Source of the DNA: Mesorhizobium sp.
Lineage (GTDB): Bacteria; Pseudomonadota; Alphaproteobacteria; Rhizobiales; Rhizobiaceae
Direction of reading: 5' to 3'
NCBI RefSeq assembly: GCF_023954305.1
Contig: NZ_JAMLIG010000001.1
Coordinates: forward strand, 3,740,001 to 3,804,000
Length of the DNA: 64,000 bases
A model generated the notes under the pieces. The model made no database searches. It was not told the origin of the DNA and was given only the letters and a program-made list of their open reading frames with translations. A program made the position numbers and the translations under genes. This document shows, piece after piece, positions 1-7,312 of the stretch. Positions within the stretch are counted from its first letter, which is position 1; every line of letters starts with the position of its first letter.

Positions 1-61
1 GGCTGAAGGCGAAGGCGCCGAGAAGCACGATGGTGAGGCCGTTGTCGCGCAGGACTTTCAT
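1..61 (-). CDS. Partial membrane protein, DUF6766-like N-terminus
   Basis: Only the first 20 codons are in the window; the gene runs leftward off the edge. The ATG is the complement of CAT at 59-61. The visible peptide begins MKVLRDNGLTIVLLGAFAFS, a short basic start followed by a hydrophobic stretch, as in the first membrane helix of small DUF6766-type membrane proteins. The family call rests on the RDNGLTIVL pattern only. It is divergent from the L,D-transpeptidase gene at 218. Confidence 0.4.
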   Translation of the reverse strand, partial: MKVLRDNGLTIVLLGAFAFS

Positions 62-217
62 GACGGTTTGCTCCGCAGCCGATGAGTGAGAAACGGGCGG
101 CAGGCGCCGAGGTTGCGGAGCGCCGGGCGCCGCCATGTTCCTGCCGATTTCGGAATCTGTTATCGCAACGTAAGGCGGCCGGCGAAGCGGGCGCTGTTCC
201 TGGACCGAGGGGGTAGG

Positions 218-988
218 ATGTCTGATACTTTCGCAGGGCGCCTGAGCCGGCGCGCATTTCTGGCCGGCGCGGCGGGTGCCGGCCTGTCTCCGGCCTTTCC
301 GGCGCTGGCGCAGATGGAGCGCAAGCCGAACACCACGGTTCCCGACCTCGACAGCCCGGCGAGGATGTATGCGGCGCTGGTCGACGGCGGCCACCAGCTG
401 CCGGCGATCCCGGTCGACAAGCTCAACAAGCGCCTGGTGCGCCAGGTCGTCATCGACCCGACCTTCGAGAAGCCCGGCACGATCGTCGTCGACACCTCGA
501 CGCACTATCTCTATTTCGTGCTGGAGGGGCGCAAGGCGCTGCGCTACGGCGTCTCGCTGGGCAAGGCCGGGTTCGAATGGACCGGCAGCGCCACGATCCA
601 GTTCAAGAAGGCCTGGCCGGTGTGGACGCCGCCGCCCGAGATGATCAACCGCAAGCCGGAACTGGCGAAATATGCCAATGGCATGCCGCCCGGCCCGCAG
701 AGCCCGCTCGGCGCGCGCGCGCTCTACCTGTTCAAGAACGGCAAGGACACGATGTACCGGCTGCACGGCACGCCGGAATGGAGCTCGATCGGCAAGAACG
801 CCTCGTCGGGCTGCGTGCGCATGCTGAACCAGGACGTGATCGACCTGCACGCCCGCGTCAGCGGGCCGACGATGGTGCATGTGCGGCACTCGATGTATCT
901 CGGCGCCAACGCCGGCAGCGCGGGTTCGTCGAAGCCGACGACCGAGGCGATCGATTCAGGCGTGCCCGAGGGCGCGGAGGAATTGTAG
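218..988 (+). CDS. L,D-transpeptidase (YkuD domain), Tat-exported
   Basis: The protein (256 aa) is an exported L,D-transpeptidase, a family that makes 3-3 peptidoglycan cross-links or attaches proteins to the wall in the periplasm. The ATG at 218 was chosen over the upstream in-frame codon at 86 because it gives a twin-arginine signal (LSRRAFLAGAAGAG) ending near PALAQ and follows a purine-rich GGGGGTAGG. The YkuD domain fills residues ~80-230. The catalytic signature is visible as HGTPEWSSIG followed by SSGCVRML, with the nucleophilic Cys and the conserved His and Arg. The family call is firm; the exact substrate is not known from sequence. Confidence 0.9.
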   Translation: MSDTFAGRLSRRAFLAGAAGAGLSPAFPALAQMERKPNTTVPDLDSPARMYAALVDGGHQLPAIPVDKLNKRLVRQVVIDPTFEKPGTIVVDTSTHYLYFVLEGRKALRYGVSLGKAGFEWTGSATIQFKKAWPVWTPPPEMINRKPELAKYANGMPPGPQSPLGARALYLFKNGKDTMYRLHGTPEWSSIGKNASSGCVRMLNQDVIDLHARVSGPTMVHVRHSMYLGANAGSAGSSKPTTEAIDSGVPEGAEEL

Positions 989-997
989 GGGGCCGGT

Positions 998-1080
998 CCT
1001 TCTCCCCGTGTGGGAGAAGGTGCCCCGAAGGGGCGGATGAGGGGCATAGCGCGCAGTCTCGAAAGTTCGCGCTGCCCCTC
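998..1080. repeat. Cluster of three intergenic hairpins, rhizobial palindromic repeat type
   Basis: Three inverted repeats follow each other just after the transpeptidase stop. CCTTCTCCC/GGGAGAAGG (998-1006 and 1012-1020) is a 9-bp stem with a 5-nt loop. GCCCC/GGGGC lies at 1022-1034. GAGGGGCA (1039-1046) pairs with TGCCCCTC (1073-1080) with further pairing inside. The first stem could also end transcription. Sequence of the same type occurs inside uvrD at 4715-4770, so this is a dispersed family, not a unique terminator. Confidence 0.7.
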
Positions 1081-1357
1081 ACTGTCCTTCCGGACATTAG
1101 GTGGGACCCGCTGCCTGCGGCAGCTCCTGCGGCGACCGGCCTCTCACCCCCAAAAAACGTCCGTCCCTCCTTTCGCTCGCCTGCGCATCGCCATGCCCTT
1201 TCCGCTGCACCGACGCCATGGTGCATGAGGCCGGGGAGGGGGGTGGATAGATTTCCGGAAAATAGTCCTGACATATGGCGACATGCAGCGGTCGGCAGGG
1301 CCGGCGGGTGTCGTCCCGTCGATGCCGACCGTAAGGACGTCCAGACGCAGGTTGCCT
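1081..1357. other. Intergenic stretch, no gene seen
   Basis: No reading frame here has coding character or a family match. A short TGTCC/GGACA palindrome lies near 1087-1101. It separates the hairpin cluster from the higBA operator. Confidence 0.5.
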
Positions 1358-1380
1358 TATGTATCATCAAATGATACATA
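1358..1380. promoter_or_regulatory. Putative higBA operator palindrome
   Basis: TATGTATCAT (1358-1367) and ATGATACATA (1371-1380) are perfect 10-bp inverted arms around a 3-nt spacer, ending directly against the first codon of higB. Antitoxins of the HigA type bind palindromes at their own promoter, so autoregulation is the natural reading. Its overlap with the translation start is seen directly; binding is inferred. Confidence 0.75.
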
Positions 1381-1668
1381 TTGAACGTGATCGTTTCGCT
1401 GAAGGGCAAGTTTGCGGAGGCGGTGGTCGCCGGCAGGGCCGCGAAAGGCTTTCCGGCCGATCTTCTCGCCGTGGCGGAGCGGAAGATGCAGGCACTCGAC
1501 AATGCGCATGTGCTTTCCGACCTGCGCTCGCCGCCCGGCAACAGGCTGGAGGCCCTGAAGGGCAATCGTGCGGGGCAGCACTCGATCCGGATCAACGACC
1601 AGTGGCGTATCTGCTTCGTCTGGACGGATGCCGGCGCCGAGGATGTCGAGATCGTGGATTATCATTAG
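1381..1668 (+). CDS. higB: HigB-type toxin (RelE/ParE superfamily mRNA interferase)
   Basis: The 95-residue protein matches the plasmid-maintenance killer (HigB) family in length and pattern. It has the C-terminal block SIRINDQWRICFVWTDAGAEDVEIVDYH split here as SIRINDQWRICF and EDVEIVDYH. HigB toxins cleave mRNA at the ribosome. The start is a TTG at 1381; a TGA at 1372-1374 rules out a start further upstream in frame. It is followed 11 bp later by higA, giving the toxin-first order typical of higBA. The low-strength start codon next to the operator may keep toxin synthesis low. Confidence 0.88.
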   Translation: MNVIVSLKGKFAEAVVAGRAAKGFPADLLAVAERKMQALDNAHVLSDLRSPPGNRLEALKGNRAGQHSIRINDQWRICFVWTDAGAEDVEIVDYH

Positions 1669-1679
1669 GAGTTTCGCTC

Positions 1680-1982
1680 ATGAGCATCAGCTTCGCCCGT
1701 CCTGTCCATCCCGGCGAGTTCCTGCGAGAGGAATACCTTGTGCCGCTCGGCATGAGCGCCGGAACCCTGGCACGCGAACTGCGCGTGCCGCGCACCCGTA
1801 TCGAGCGGATCGTCAAGGAGGAGATCGGCGTGACCCCCGACACGGCACTCAGGCTGGCAAAGTTCTTCGACACCACGCCGCAGTTCTGGATGAATTTCCA
1901 GACGGCGTGGGAATTGGCAGCCGAGGCGCGGGCGAAGAAGGACGAGATCGGGCAGATCAGGGCGATGGAGCGGGCGGCGTAG
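1680..1982 (+). CDS. higA: HigA-type antitoxin (XRE/HTH)
   Basis: This 100-residue protein carries the HigA signature: HPGEFLREEYLVPLGMS near the N-terminus, then a helix-turn-helix (residues ~20-60) and the FFDTTPQFWMNFQ block. It should neutralise HigB and repress the operon through the palindrome at 1358-1380. The ATG at 1680 is preceded by TTAGGAG, 11 bp after the higB stop. A longer in-frame reading exists from 1359, but it runs out of frame through higB and is not credible. Confidence 0.92.
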   Translation: MSISFARPVHPGEFLREEYLVPLGMSAGTLARELRVPRTRIERIVKEEIGVTPDTALRLAKFFDTTPQFWMNFQTAWELAAEARAKKDEIGQIRAMERAA

Positions 1983-1989
1983 GGGCGCT

Positions 1990-2068
1990 GGGGACAGTTT
2001 ACTTTTTCCCGCCCGCGCCAGCCTTGCAGCCGCAGTGCCTTTCTGAGGAAAGAAAGTAAACTGTCCCC
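1990..2068. repeat. 79-bp REP-like hairpin element, copy A
   Basis: GGGGACAGTTTACTTT (1990-2005) and its exact reverse complement (2053-2068) form 16-bp arms around a 47-nt centre. The same 79-bp unit recurs at 2748, 2909 and 29126. Copy A ends at the ribosome binding site of the transposase gene at 2082, which suggests it is mobilised or maintained by that protein. Confidence 0.9.
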
Positions 2069-2081
2069 GGAGGTGCCGCCT

Positions 2082-2720
2082 GTGCCGCGTCTTGCCCGCA
2101 TCGTCGTGCCAGGCGTTCCGCATCATGTGACGCAGCGCGGCAACCGGCGCGAGCGGGTATTCTTTTCGCCGGACGATTATCGGGCCTATCGCGCCATTTT
2201 GGCGGAGGCAGCGCGGGCGATAGGGACGGAGGTCTGGGCCTACTGCCTGATGCCCAACCATGTACATCTGATCCTCGTGCCGTCGCATCCCGACGGACTG
2301 CGCGCGCCGCTCGGCGAGGCGCACCGGCGATACACGCGGCGGATCAACGATCGCGAGGGCTGGACGGGACACCTGTGGCAGGGGCGCTTCGGCTCCGTGC
2401 CGATGGACGAGGACCATCTCGAAGGTGCGGTCCGCTACGTGTCGCTCAATCCGGTGCGGGCAGGGCTGGTGAAAAGGGCGGAGGACTGGCCCTGGTCGAG
2501 CGTGCGGGCGCATCTGGCGGGCGAGGGGGATGGGTTGGTGGCGGTCACTCCCGTGCTCGATCGCTGGCCCGGCTTTACCACGATGATTGAGACGGAGCCG
2601 ACGGTCGCGGAGATGAATTCTCTCCGCAAGGCGGAGACGTCGGGGCGTCCGCTGGGAAGCAAGGATTGGGTGGAAGGGCTCGGCGTGACGATGGGAAAGC
2701 GCGGCAGGAAGGCGGGGTAA
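2082..2720 (+). CDS. REP-associated tyrosine transposase (Y1_Tnp, IS200/IS605-like RAYT)
   Basis: This 212-residue HUH-type single-strand DNA nuclease shows the RAYT blocks in order: GVPHHVTQRGNRRE, the metal-binding MPNHVHLILVP (HUH), WQGRF, and AVRYVSLNPVRAGL with the presumed nucleophilic Tyr. RAYTs act on REP hairpins like those around it. Two GTG starts are possible, 2073 and 2082. The second gives the usual MPRLARIVVPG beginning and is correctly spaced from GGAGG at 2069-2073. The C-terminal tail from residue ~165 is not conserved in pattern. The gene appears intact. Confidence 0.92.
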   Translation: MPRLARIVVPGVPHHVTQRGNRRERVFFSPDDYRAYRAILAEAARAIGTEVWAYCLMPNHVHLILVPSHPDGLRAPLGEAHRRYTRRINDREGWTGHLWQGRFGSVPMDEDHLEGAVRYVSLNPVRAGLVKRAEDWPWSSVRAHLAGEGDGLVAVTPVLDRWPGFTTMIETEPTVAEMNSLRKAETSGRPLGSKDWVEGLGVTMGKRGRKAG

Positions 2721-2747
2721 GCGGGTAAGCGCTGGGGGGTAAGCGCT

Positions 2748-2826
2748 GGGGACAGTTTACTTTTTTCCGCCCGCGCCAGCCTTGCAACCGCAGTGCTTTT
2801 CTGCGGAAAGAAAGTAAACTGTCCCC
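2748..2826. repeat. 79-bp REP-like hairpin element, copy B
   Basis: The 16-bp arms lie at 2748-2763 and 2811-2826, identical to those of copy A. The central part contains CCGC and GCGG blocks that can extend the stem. It lies 27 bp after the transposase stop. Confidence 0.9.
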
Positions 2827-2908
2827 GGAGGTGCCGCCTGTGCCGTCCTTTGGACTGCTCCAGCTAAGACCGTGAAAATCCATTCTCCCCCTCAAGGGGG
2901 TAAGCGCT

Positions 2909-2987
2909 GGGGACAGTTTACTTTTTTCCGTCCGCGCCAGCCTTGCAACCGCAGTGCTTTTCTGCGGAAAGAAAGTAAACTGTCCCC
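2909..2987. repeat. 79-bp REP-like hairpin element, copy C
   Basis: Arms at 2909-2924 and 2972-2987 are identical to the other copies. This is the second half of the tandem duplication; it differs from copy B by single bases in the loop region (for example CGTCC instead of CGCCC). Confidence 0.9.
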
Positions 2988-3131
2988 GGAGGTGCCGCCT
3001 GTGCCGTCCTTCGGGCTGCTCCAGCTAAGACCGTGAAAATCCATTCTCCCCCTTAAGGGAAGAGATCGCGCGCGACCATTTGCGCGAACCTTCAACTTGC
3101 GCTGCTAACTACCGAATATTACCTATTAGTT

Positions 3132-4349
3132 ATGTTCGAAAAGATCACTATTCGCAGCGTTGCCGGCCCAGACCAGAATCTTGATCCCGGCACATTGGCT
3201 GAGGTCTTGCTGTTCTACGGCAAGACGCATCTGGTGCTCGATTTCGGGCGTCTGATCGCGCTGATCAAGGCTATTGGCGCTGCGAACATTGAGTTTCTGA
3301 TCGACAATGGATTCGTCGACATTACGTACATCTTATCACAAACGGGCGTGGCCACTAATAAGTTGGGGCCCTTAGAGATTCATGGGCTCGTGCAGTTTCA
3401 GGTTAACGGACGCGAAGCAAAGAAACGTGTTTCTGCTGAATCCCAGATTGAACTAGCGGTCAGGAGATCGCAGGTGAGCGAGCCTGCAAGCCGTCGTTTG
3501 CTTAAGAAACTGATGCACGCAGCGGAGGTAAAGGATAGCTTTGAAAGATTGATTGGATCCGAAAGAAATATTTCAGAAATTGCTATAGATCTTCTGGATG
3601 ATCGAAAACTGCTAACTGACTTAATGAACGAATGTCTCGGGGGCCTACTATATTGGACAAATGTACCAATCGGTCGCTTTTCGCTTCACCGCGACAAGGA
3701 CGGATTTATAATAGATACAGATATGAGAATCGATCAATTAAACAAAGTCTACAGTGAAAAAGTTCCTCCGAGTCACAGTTCAATCACGAGGGCATACTTG
3801 CTAACTTTTATTTGGGATTCAATTCTTGATCTTCATCTTGCTTCGCACTATGGCTCTGAATTGCTGACCGGATCAATACAAGAGCGTTTGATAGGGGTGC
3901 GTATCGGAAGCATGCTCTCCAGAGTCAAGAAGGATAGAACCGAGATAAACGAGTTCTCGGATTTCGTATTCGCAGACGGAAAATCTGTACGTGGGGCGAT
4001 CAATAGTGGTCAGCGAAGTTTTGACGATATCCGTGATATTTTGATCAAGGCTCAGAAATTCAGGCGATGGCTTGACGGTATCAATCCAGACAAGTCCCTG
4101 ATCAAGGCGTACCATCAGGAGGTAACCGCCGAGACATGGATAGACAGGCTACCCGGCAAATCATCGCGCTTCGCTTTGTTCACAGGTGCGGGCTTCTTGG
4201 CAGACCTCGTTCTAACGGGCGGTTTTGCCACGGCCGGAGGGGTAGGATTGGGCTTGCTAGATACGTACTTGCTGGACGGCATGATCAAGGGTTGGAAACC
4301 CAATCAGTTTGTCGACGCTGAGTTGCAGAATTTTGTTGCATCGAATTAG
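3132..4349 (+). CDS. Orphan protein of unknown function, A+T-rich (acquired)
   Basis: I do not recognise this 405-residue protein. The N-terminal third alternates short hydrophobic strands and helices (LDPGTLAEVLLFYGKTHLVL). The middle is charged and helical. A glycine-rich hydrophobic segment near residues 345-380 (FTGAGFLADLVLTGGFATAG) could insert in a membrane. There is no signal peptide. Base and codon use are visibly more A+T-rich than in all neighbours (ATA, AGA and TTA codons), and no Shine-Dalgarno precedes the ATG. It sits alone between the RAYT repeats and uvrD, converging on uvrD with 2 bp between stops. A defence or cargo role is possible but not shown. Confidence 0.75.
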   Translation: MFEKITIRSVAGPDQNLDPGTLAEVLLFYGKTHLVLDFGRLIALIKAIGAANIEFLIDNGFVDITYILSQTGVATNKLGPLEIHGLVQFQVNGREAKKRVSAESQIELAVRRSQVSEPASRRLLKKLMHAAEVKDSFERLIGSERNISEIAIDLLDDRKLLTDLMNECLGGLLYWTNVPIGRFSLHRDKDGFIIDTDMRIDQLNKVYSEKVPPSHSSITRAYLLTFIWDSILDLHLASHYGSELLTGSIQERLIGVRIGSMLSRVKKDRTEINEFSDFVFADGKSVRGAINSGQRSFDDIRDILIKAQKFRRWLDGINPDKSLIKAYHQEVTAETWIDRLPGKSSRFALFTGAGFLADLVLTGGFATAGGVGLGLLDTYLLDGMIKGWKPNQFVDAELQNFVASN

Positions 4350-4351
4350 CC

Positions 4352-7132
4352 TCACACCCCACTCACAAACCCGTCCAGCACCCGTTTCTGCCCGGCCTTG
4401 TCGAAATCGATCGTCAGCTTGTTGCCGTCGATCGCCGCGATGTTGCCGTTGCCGAATTTTTGGTGGAACACCCGGTCGCCGACGTGGAATCTTGAGGGTT
4501 CCGTGGCGACGGACTTCGCTACCAGTTCGCCCTCGATGGTGCGGCCCTTGACCGAGCCGCGGCCGGCGCCGAAGCCGGAGTCCGTTTCGCCATAGCCGAT
4601 GCGCTCGACCTGGTGGCCGGAGCGGGAGCCCCAGTTGCGGTCGGTGGCCGCGGTGCGGTTCTGTTGCGCGCGGGCCCAGCCGGGGGTGGCGTAGGTGTTG
4701 GAGAAGGCGCGGGCCCCCTCATCCGGACCGCTGCGCGGGCCACCTTCTCCCCCCCGATTGGGGGGAGAAGAGTGGGAGCCGAGATTGTCGAAGCGCGAGG
4801 CGCCGTAGGGGTTCTGCCTGCCGCCGCCGCGCCCCGAGGCGAAACCGCCGGCGCCGCCATAGGGGGCAGAGTAGCCGCCGTAGGATTTGCCGGCGTCGGC
4901 GACCTCGACATGGGTGTCCGGCAGCTCGTCGAGGAAGCGCGAGGGGATGGTGGATTGCCACAGGCCGTGGATGCGGCGGTTGGAGACGAACCAGATGTGC
5001 AGGTTCTTCTTGGCGCGGGTGAGCCCGACATAGGCGAGGCGGCGCTCTTCCTCGAGGCCGGTGCGGCCGCCTTCGTCGAGCGCGCGCTGGTGGGGGAAGA
5101 GGCCTTCCTCCCAGCCGGGGAGAAAAACGGTCTCGAATTCGAGACCCTTGGCCGAGTGCAGCGTCATGATCGAGACGGCGTCCAGTTCGGCATTCTGCTC
5201 GGCATCCATGACCAGCGCCACGTGCTCGAGGAAGGAGCGGAGCGACTCGTAGTCCTCCATCGAGCGGATGAGTTCCTTCAGGTTCTCCAGCCGGCCGGGC
5301 GCCTCGGCCGACTTGTCGGCCTTCCACATGTCGACATAGCCGCTCTCTTCCAAAATCTGCTCGGCGAGCTCGGTGTGGGGGATGCGCTCCAGCGCCTCCT
5401 GCCAGCGGCCGAAATGGGCGCAGATTTCGCGGAGTGCTGCGCGGGGCTTGGGCTTCATCTCGTCGCTCTCGGCGAGACGCGAGGCGGCCTCCAACATGGG
5501 CACGCGCAGCGCGCGGGCGGTGTCGTGGATCTGGCGGACGGCGCTTTCGCCCAGGCCCCGCTTCGGCACGTTGACGATGCGCTCGAAGGCGAGGTCGTCG
5601 GCGCCTTGCGCGACGACGCGGAAATAGGCCATCGCGTCGCGGATCTCCTGACGCTCGTAGAAGCGCGGGCCGCCGATGACGCGGTAGTTGAGGCCGAGCG
5701 TGACGAAACGGTCCTCGAACTCGCGCATCTGGAAGGAGGCGCGAACGAGAATCGCCATGTCGTTGAGCGCATGGCCGCGGCGCTGCAGCTGCTCGATCTC
5801 CTCGCCGACGGCGCGGGCTTCTTCCTCCGAATCCCAGGCGGCGTGGACCTGGACTCTTCCGTCCTCCGGGTCGGCGTGATCGGTGAACAGCGTCTTGCCG
5901 AGGCGGCCCTCGTTGTGGGCGATGAGATGCGAGGCGGCGCCCAGGATGTGGGCGGTGGAGCGGTAGTTGCGCTCCAGCCGGATGATGGTGGCGCCAGGAA
6001 AATCCTTGTCGAAGCGCAGGATGTTGTCGACCTCGGCGCCGCGCCAGCCGTAGATGGACTGGTCGTCGTCGCCGACGCAGCAGATGTTGACGGGAGCGCG
6101 ACGGGGCGATCCCTCCCCCTCGAGGGGAGGGTGGCCAGCCGGAGGCTGGCCGGGAGGGGTCCCCTCCACCTGCACGCCCCGATCGTTCGACTTGACCGGA
6201 GCGTCGCGCACGTCGCCGGCGACCCCACCCGGCCGGCTTTCAGCCGGCCACCCTCCCCTCGAGGGGGAGGGACCCCCCGCGCCGCTTTTCGGCCGCTGAG
6301 CCAGCAGCCTGAGCCACATGTACTGGGCGGTGTTGGTGTCCTGGTATTCGTCGACGAGGATGTAGCGGAAGCGATGGTGGTAGTCGGCGAGCACGTCGGG
6401 GTGGTCGCGGAAGATGCGGATCGGGTGCAGCAAGAGGTCGCCGAAGTCGCAGGCATTGAGGGTGCGCAGGCGCTCCTGGTAGGCGGCGTAGAGTTCGCGG
6501 CCCTTGCCGTTGGCGAAGGCGCGGGCGTCGCCTTCGGGAATGTCCTTCGGCGACAGCCCCTTGTTCTTCCAGCCGTCGATCATCTGGGCGAACTGGCGCG
6601 CCGGCCAGCGCTTGTCGTCGAGGTTCTCGGCCTGGATCAACTGCTTGATCAGGCGCACGACGTCGTCGGTGTCCAGAATGGTGAAGCCGGATTTCAGGCT
6701 GGCGAGTTCGGCATGGCGGCGCAGGATCTTGACGCCGATCGAGTGGAAGGTGCCGAGCCAGGGCATGCCCTCGGCCGAGCCCTCGCCGATGAGCACGGCG
6801 ATCCTCTGCTTCATCTCGCGCGCCGCCTTGTTGGTGAAGGTGACGGCGAGGATCTGCGACGGGTAGGCGAGCCCGAGCTTGAGGATGTGGGCGATGCGGG
6901 TGGTGAGCACGCGCGTCTTGCCGGTGCCGGCACCCGCGAGCACCAGTACGGGGCCCTCGGTGGTCTCGACGGCAAGGCGCTGCTCGGGGTTCAGGCCGGC
7001 GAGATAGTCCGGCTGGCCGGCGTGGCCGGACCGCGCGGCCATGGCGCGCGCGGCGAGGGAACCGGCAGGCTTCGCCGGAGCGCCGCCTTTGGGGGCGTCG
7101 AAGAAGGGGATGTCGTCGGGATAGTCCACCAT
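4352..7132 (-). CDS. uvrD: UvrD/PcrA-family ATP-dependent DNA helicase with in-frame repeat insertions
   Basis: This 926-residue superfamily 1A 3'-5' helicase serves in excision or mismatch repair and removal of obstacles from DNA. Walker A AGAGTGKT is at residues ~66-73, motif II VDEYQDTN near 260, motif III GDDDQSIYGWRGA near 350, and later motifs include YRSTAHI, MTLHSAKGLEFETVF and VGLTRAKK. The start at 7132 gives MVDYPDDIPFFDAP; an in-frame ATG at 7204 is less likely. Motifs II and III are normally about 30 residues apart but here about 90, because of a Gly/Pro/Arg-rich insert encoded by palindromic DNA (6094-6285). A second insert lies in the C-terminal linker (4715-4770). All catalytic motifs are intact. 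Confidence 0.93.
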   Translation of the reverse strand: MVDYPDDIPFFDAPKGGAPAKPAGSLAARAMAARSGHAGQPDYLAGLNPEQRLAVETTEGPVLVLAGAGTGKTRVLTTRIAHILKLGLAYPSQILAVTFTNKAAREMKQRIAVLIGEGSAEGMPWLGTFHSIGVKILRRHAELASLKSGFTILDTDDVVRLIKQLIQAENLDDKRWPARQFAQMIDGWKNKGLSPKDIPEGDARAFANGKGRELYAAYQERLRTLNACDFGDLLLHPIRIFRDHPDVLADYHHRFRYILVDEYQDTNTAQYMWLRLLAQRPKSGAGGPSPSRGGWPAESRPGGVAGDVRDAPVKSNDRGVQVEGTPPGQPPAGHPPLEGEGSPRRAPVNICCVGDDDQSIYGWRGAEVDNILRFDKDFPGATIIRLERNYRSTAHILGAASHLIAHNEGRLGKTLFTDHADPEDGRVQVHAAWDSEEEARAVGEEIEQLQRRGHALNDMAILVRASFQMREFEDRFVTLGLNYRVIGGPRFYERQEIRDAMAYFRVVAQGADDLAFERIVNVPKRGLGESAVRQIHDTARALRVPMLEAASRLAESDEMKPKPRAALREICAHFGRWQEALERIPHTELAEQILEESGYVDMWKADKSAEAPGRLENLKELIRSMEDYESLRSFLEHVALVMDAEQNAELDAVSIMTLHSAKGLEFETVFLPGWEEGLFPHQRALDEGGRTGLEEERRLAYVGLTRAKKNLHIWFVSNRRIHGLWQSTIPSRFLDELPDTHVEVADAGKSYGGYSAPYGGAGGFASGRGGGRQNPYGASRFDNLGSHSSPPNRGGEGGPRSGPDEGARAFSNTYATPGWARAQQNRTAATDRNWGSRSGHQVERIGYGETDSGFGAGRGSVKGRTIEGELVAKSVATEPSRFHVGDRVFHQKFGNGNIAAIDGNKLTIDFDKAGQKRVLDGFVSGV
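4715..4770. repeat. Palindromic repeat inside uvrD (C-terminal linker)
   Basis: CTTCTCCCCCC (4744-4754) pairs with GGGGGGAGAAG (4760-4770), preceded by a CCCCCTCATCCGG box. This is the same layout as the intergenic hairpins at 998-1080 but in coding sequence. It is read as SSPPNRGGEGGPRSGPDEGA in the helicase. Confidence 0.8.
6094..6285. repeat. Inverted repeat pair inside uvrD between helicase motifs II and III
   Basis: CCCTCCCCCTCGAGGGGAGG (from 6111) and its near-perfect inverse (6242-6271, ~27 of 30 bases) face each other, and each is itself a palindrome around CTCGAG. A GGCCAGCC/GGCTGGCC hairpin is attached. The reading frame stays open through the whole block, adding about 60-66 residues to the helicase. 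Confidence 0.8.
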
Positions 7133-7312
7133 TTGTTCCGAATGTAGTGATTCGGCGCCGAAAGGCCACCGCATCGGCCGAGAAAGCCCCGGTCGCGCCG
7201 GCACCTATCTGCTTCACACTTCTTTACATCGGCCGCGAACGGCGGAAACGTCCGGCGCCTAATGTGCCCCCATGCCAGCCGGGAAGCTGGACAAAACCCA
7301 AGGAGCACAGAC

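Larger units (their letters stand above)
1990..3056. mobile_element. RAYT gene with flanking hairpin repeats (REP-transposase unit)
   Basis: The segment comprises hairpin copy A, the transposase gene (2082-2720) and tandem copies B and C. The shared part beyond the hairpin, GGAGGTGCCGCCTGTGCCG, contains the ribosome binding site and first codons of the transposase, so copies B and C look like partial duplications of the gene's 5' end. The ends of the element are not marked by a clear target duplication. Confidence 0.7.
2740..3056. repeat. Tandem direct duplication of a ~161-bp unit
   Basis: The stretch from TAAGCGCTGGGG at 2740 recurs at 2901, exactly 161 bp later, with only a few differences. 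Each unit holds one 79-bp hairpin, the GGAGGTGCCGCCTGTGCCG segment, and a tail ending in ATTCTCCCCC plus a C-run/G-run palindrome. The near-identity points to a recent duplication. Confidence 0.88.

Noticed and set aside
1359..1982. 207-codon frame fusing upstream sequence to HigA
   Set aside because: Its first two thirds run out of frame through higB; HigA has its own start and ribosome binding site at 1680.
4613..7147. 844-codon open frame on the plus strand opposite uvrD
   Set aside because: High-G+C shadow frame; no domain pattern, and the opposite strand has all helicase motifs.
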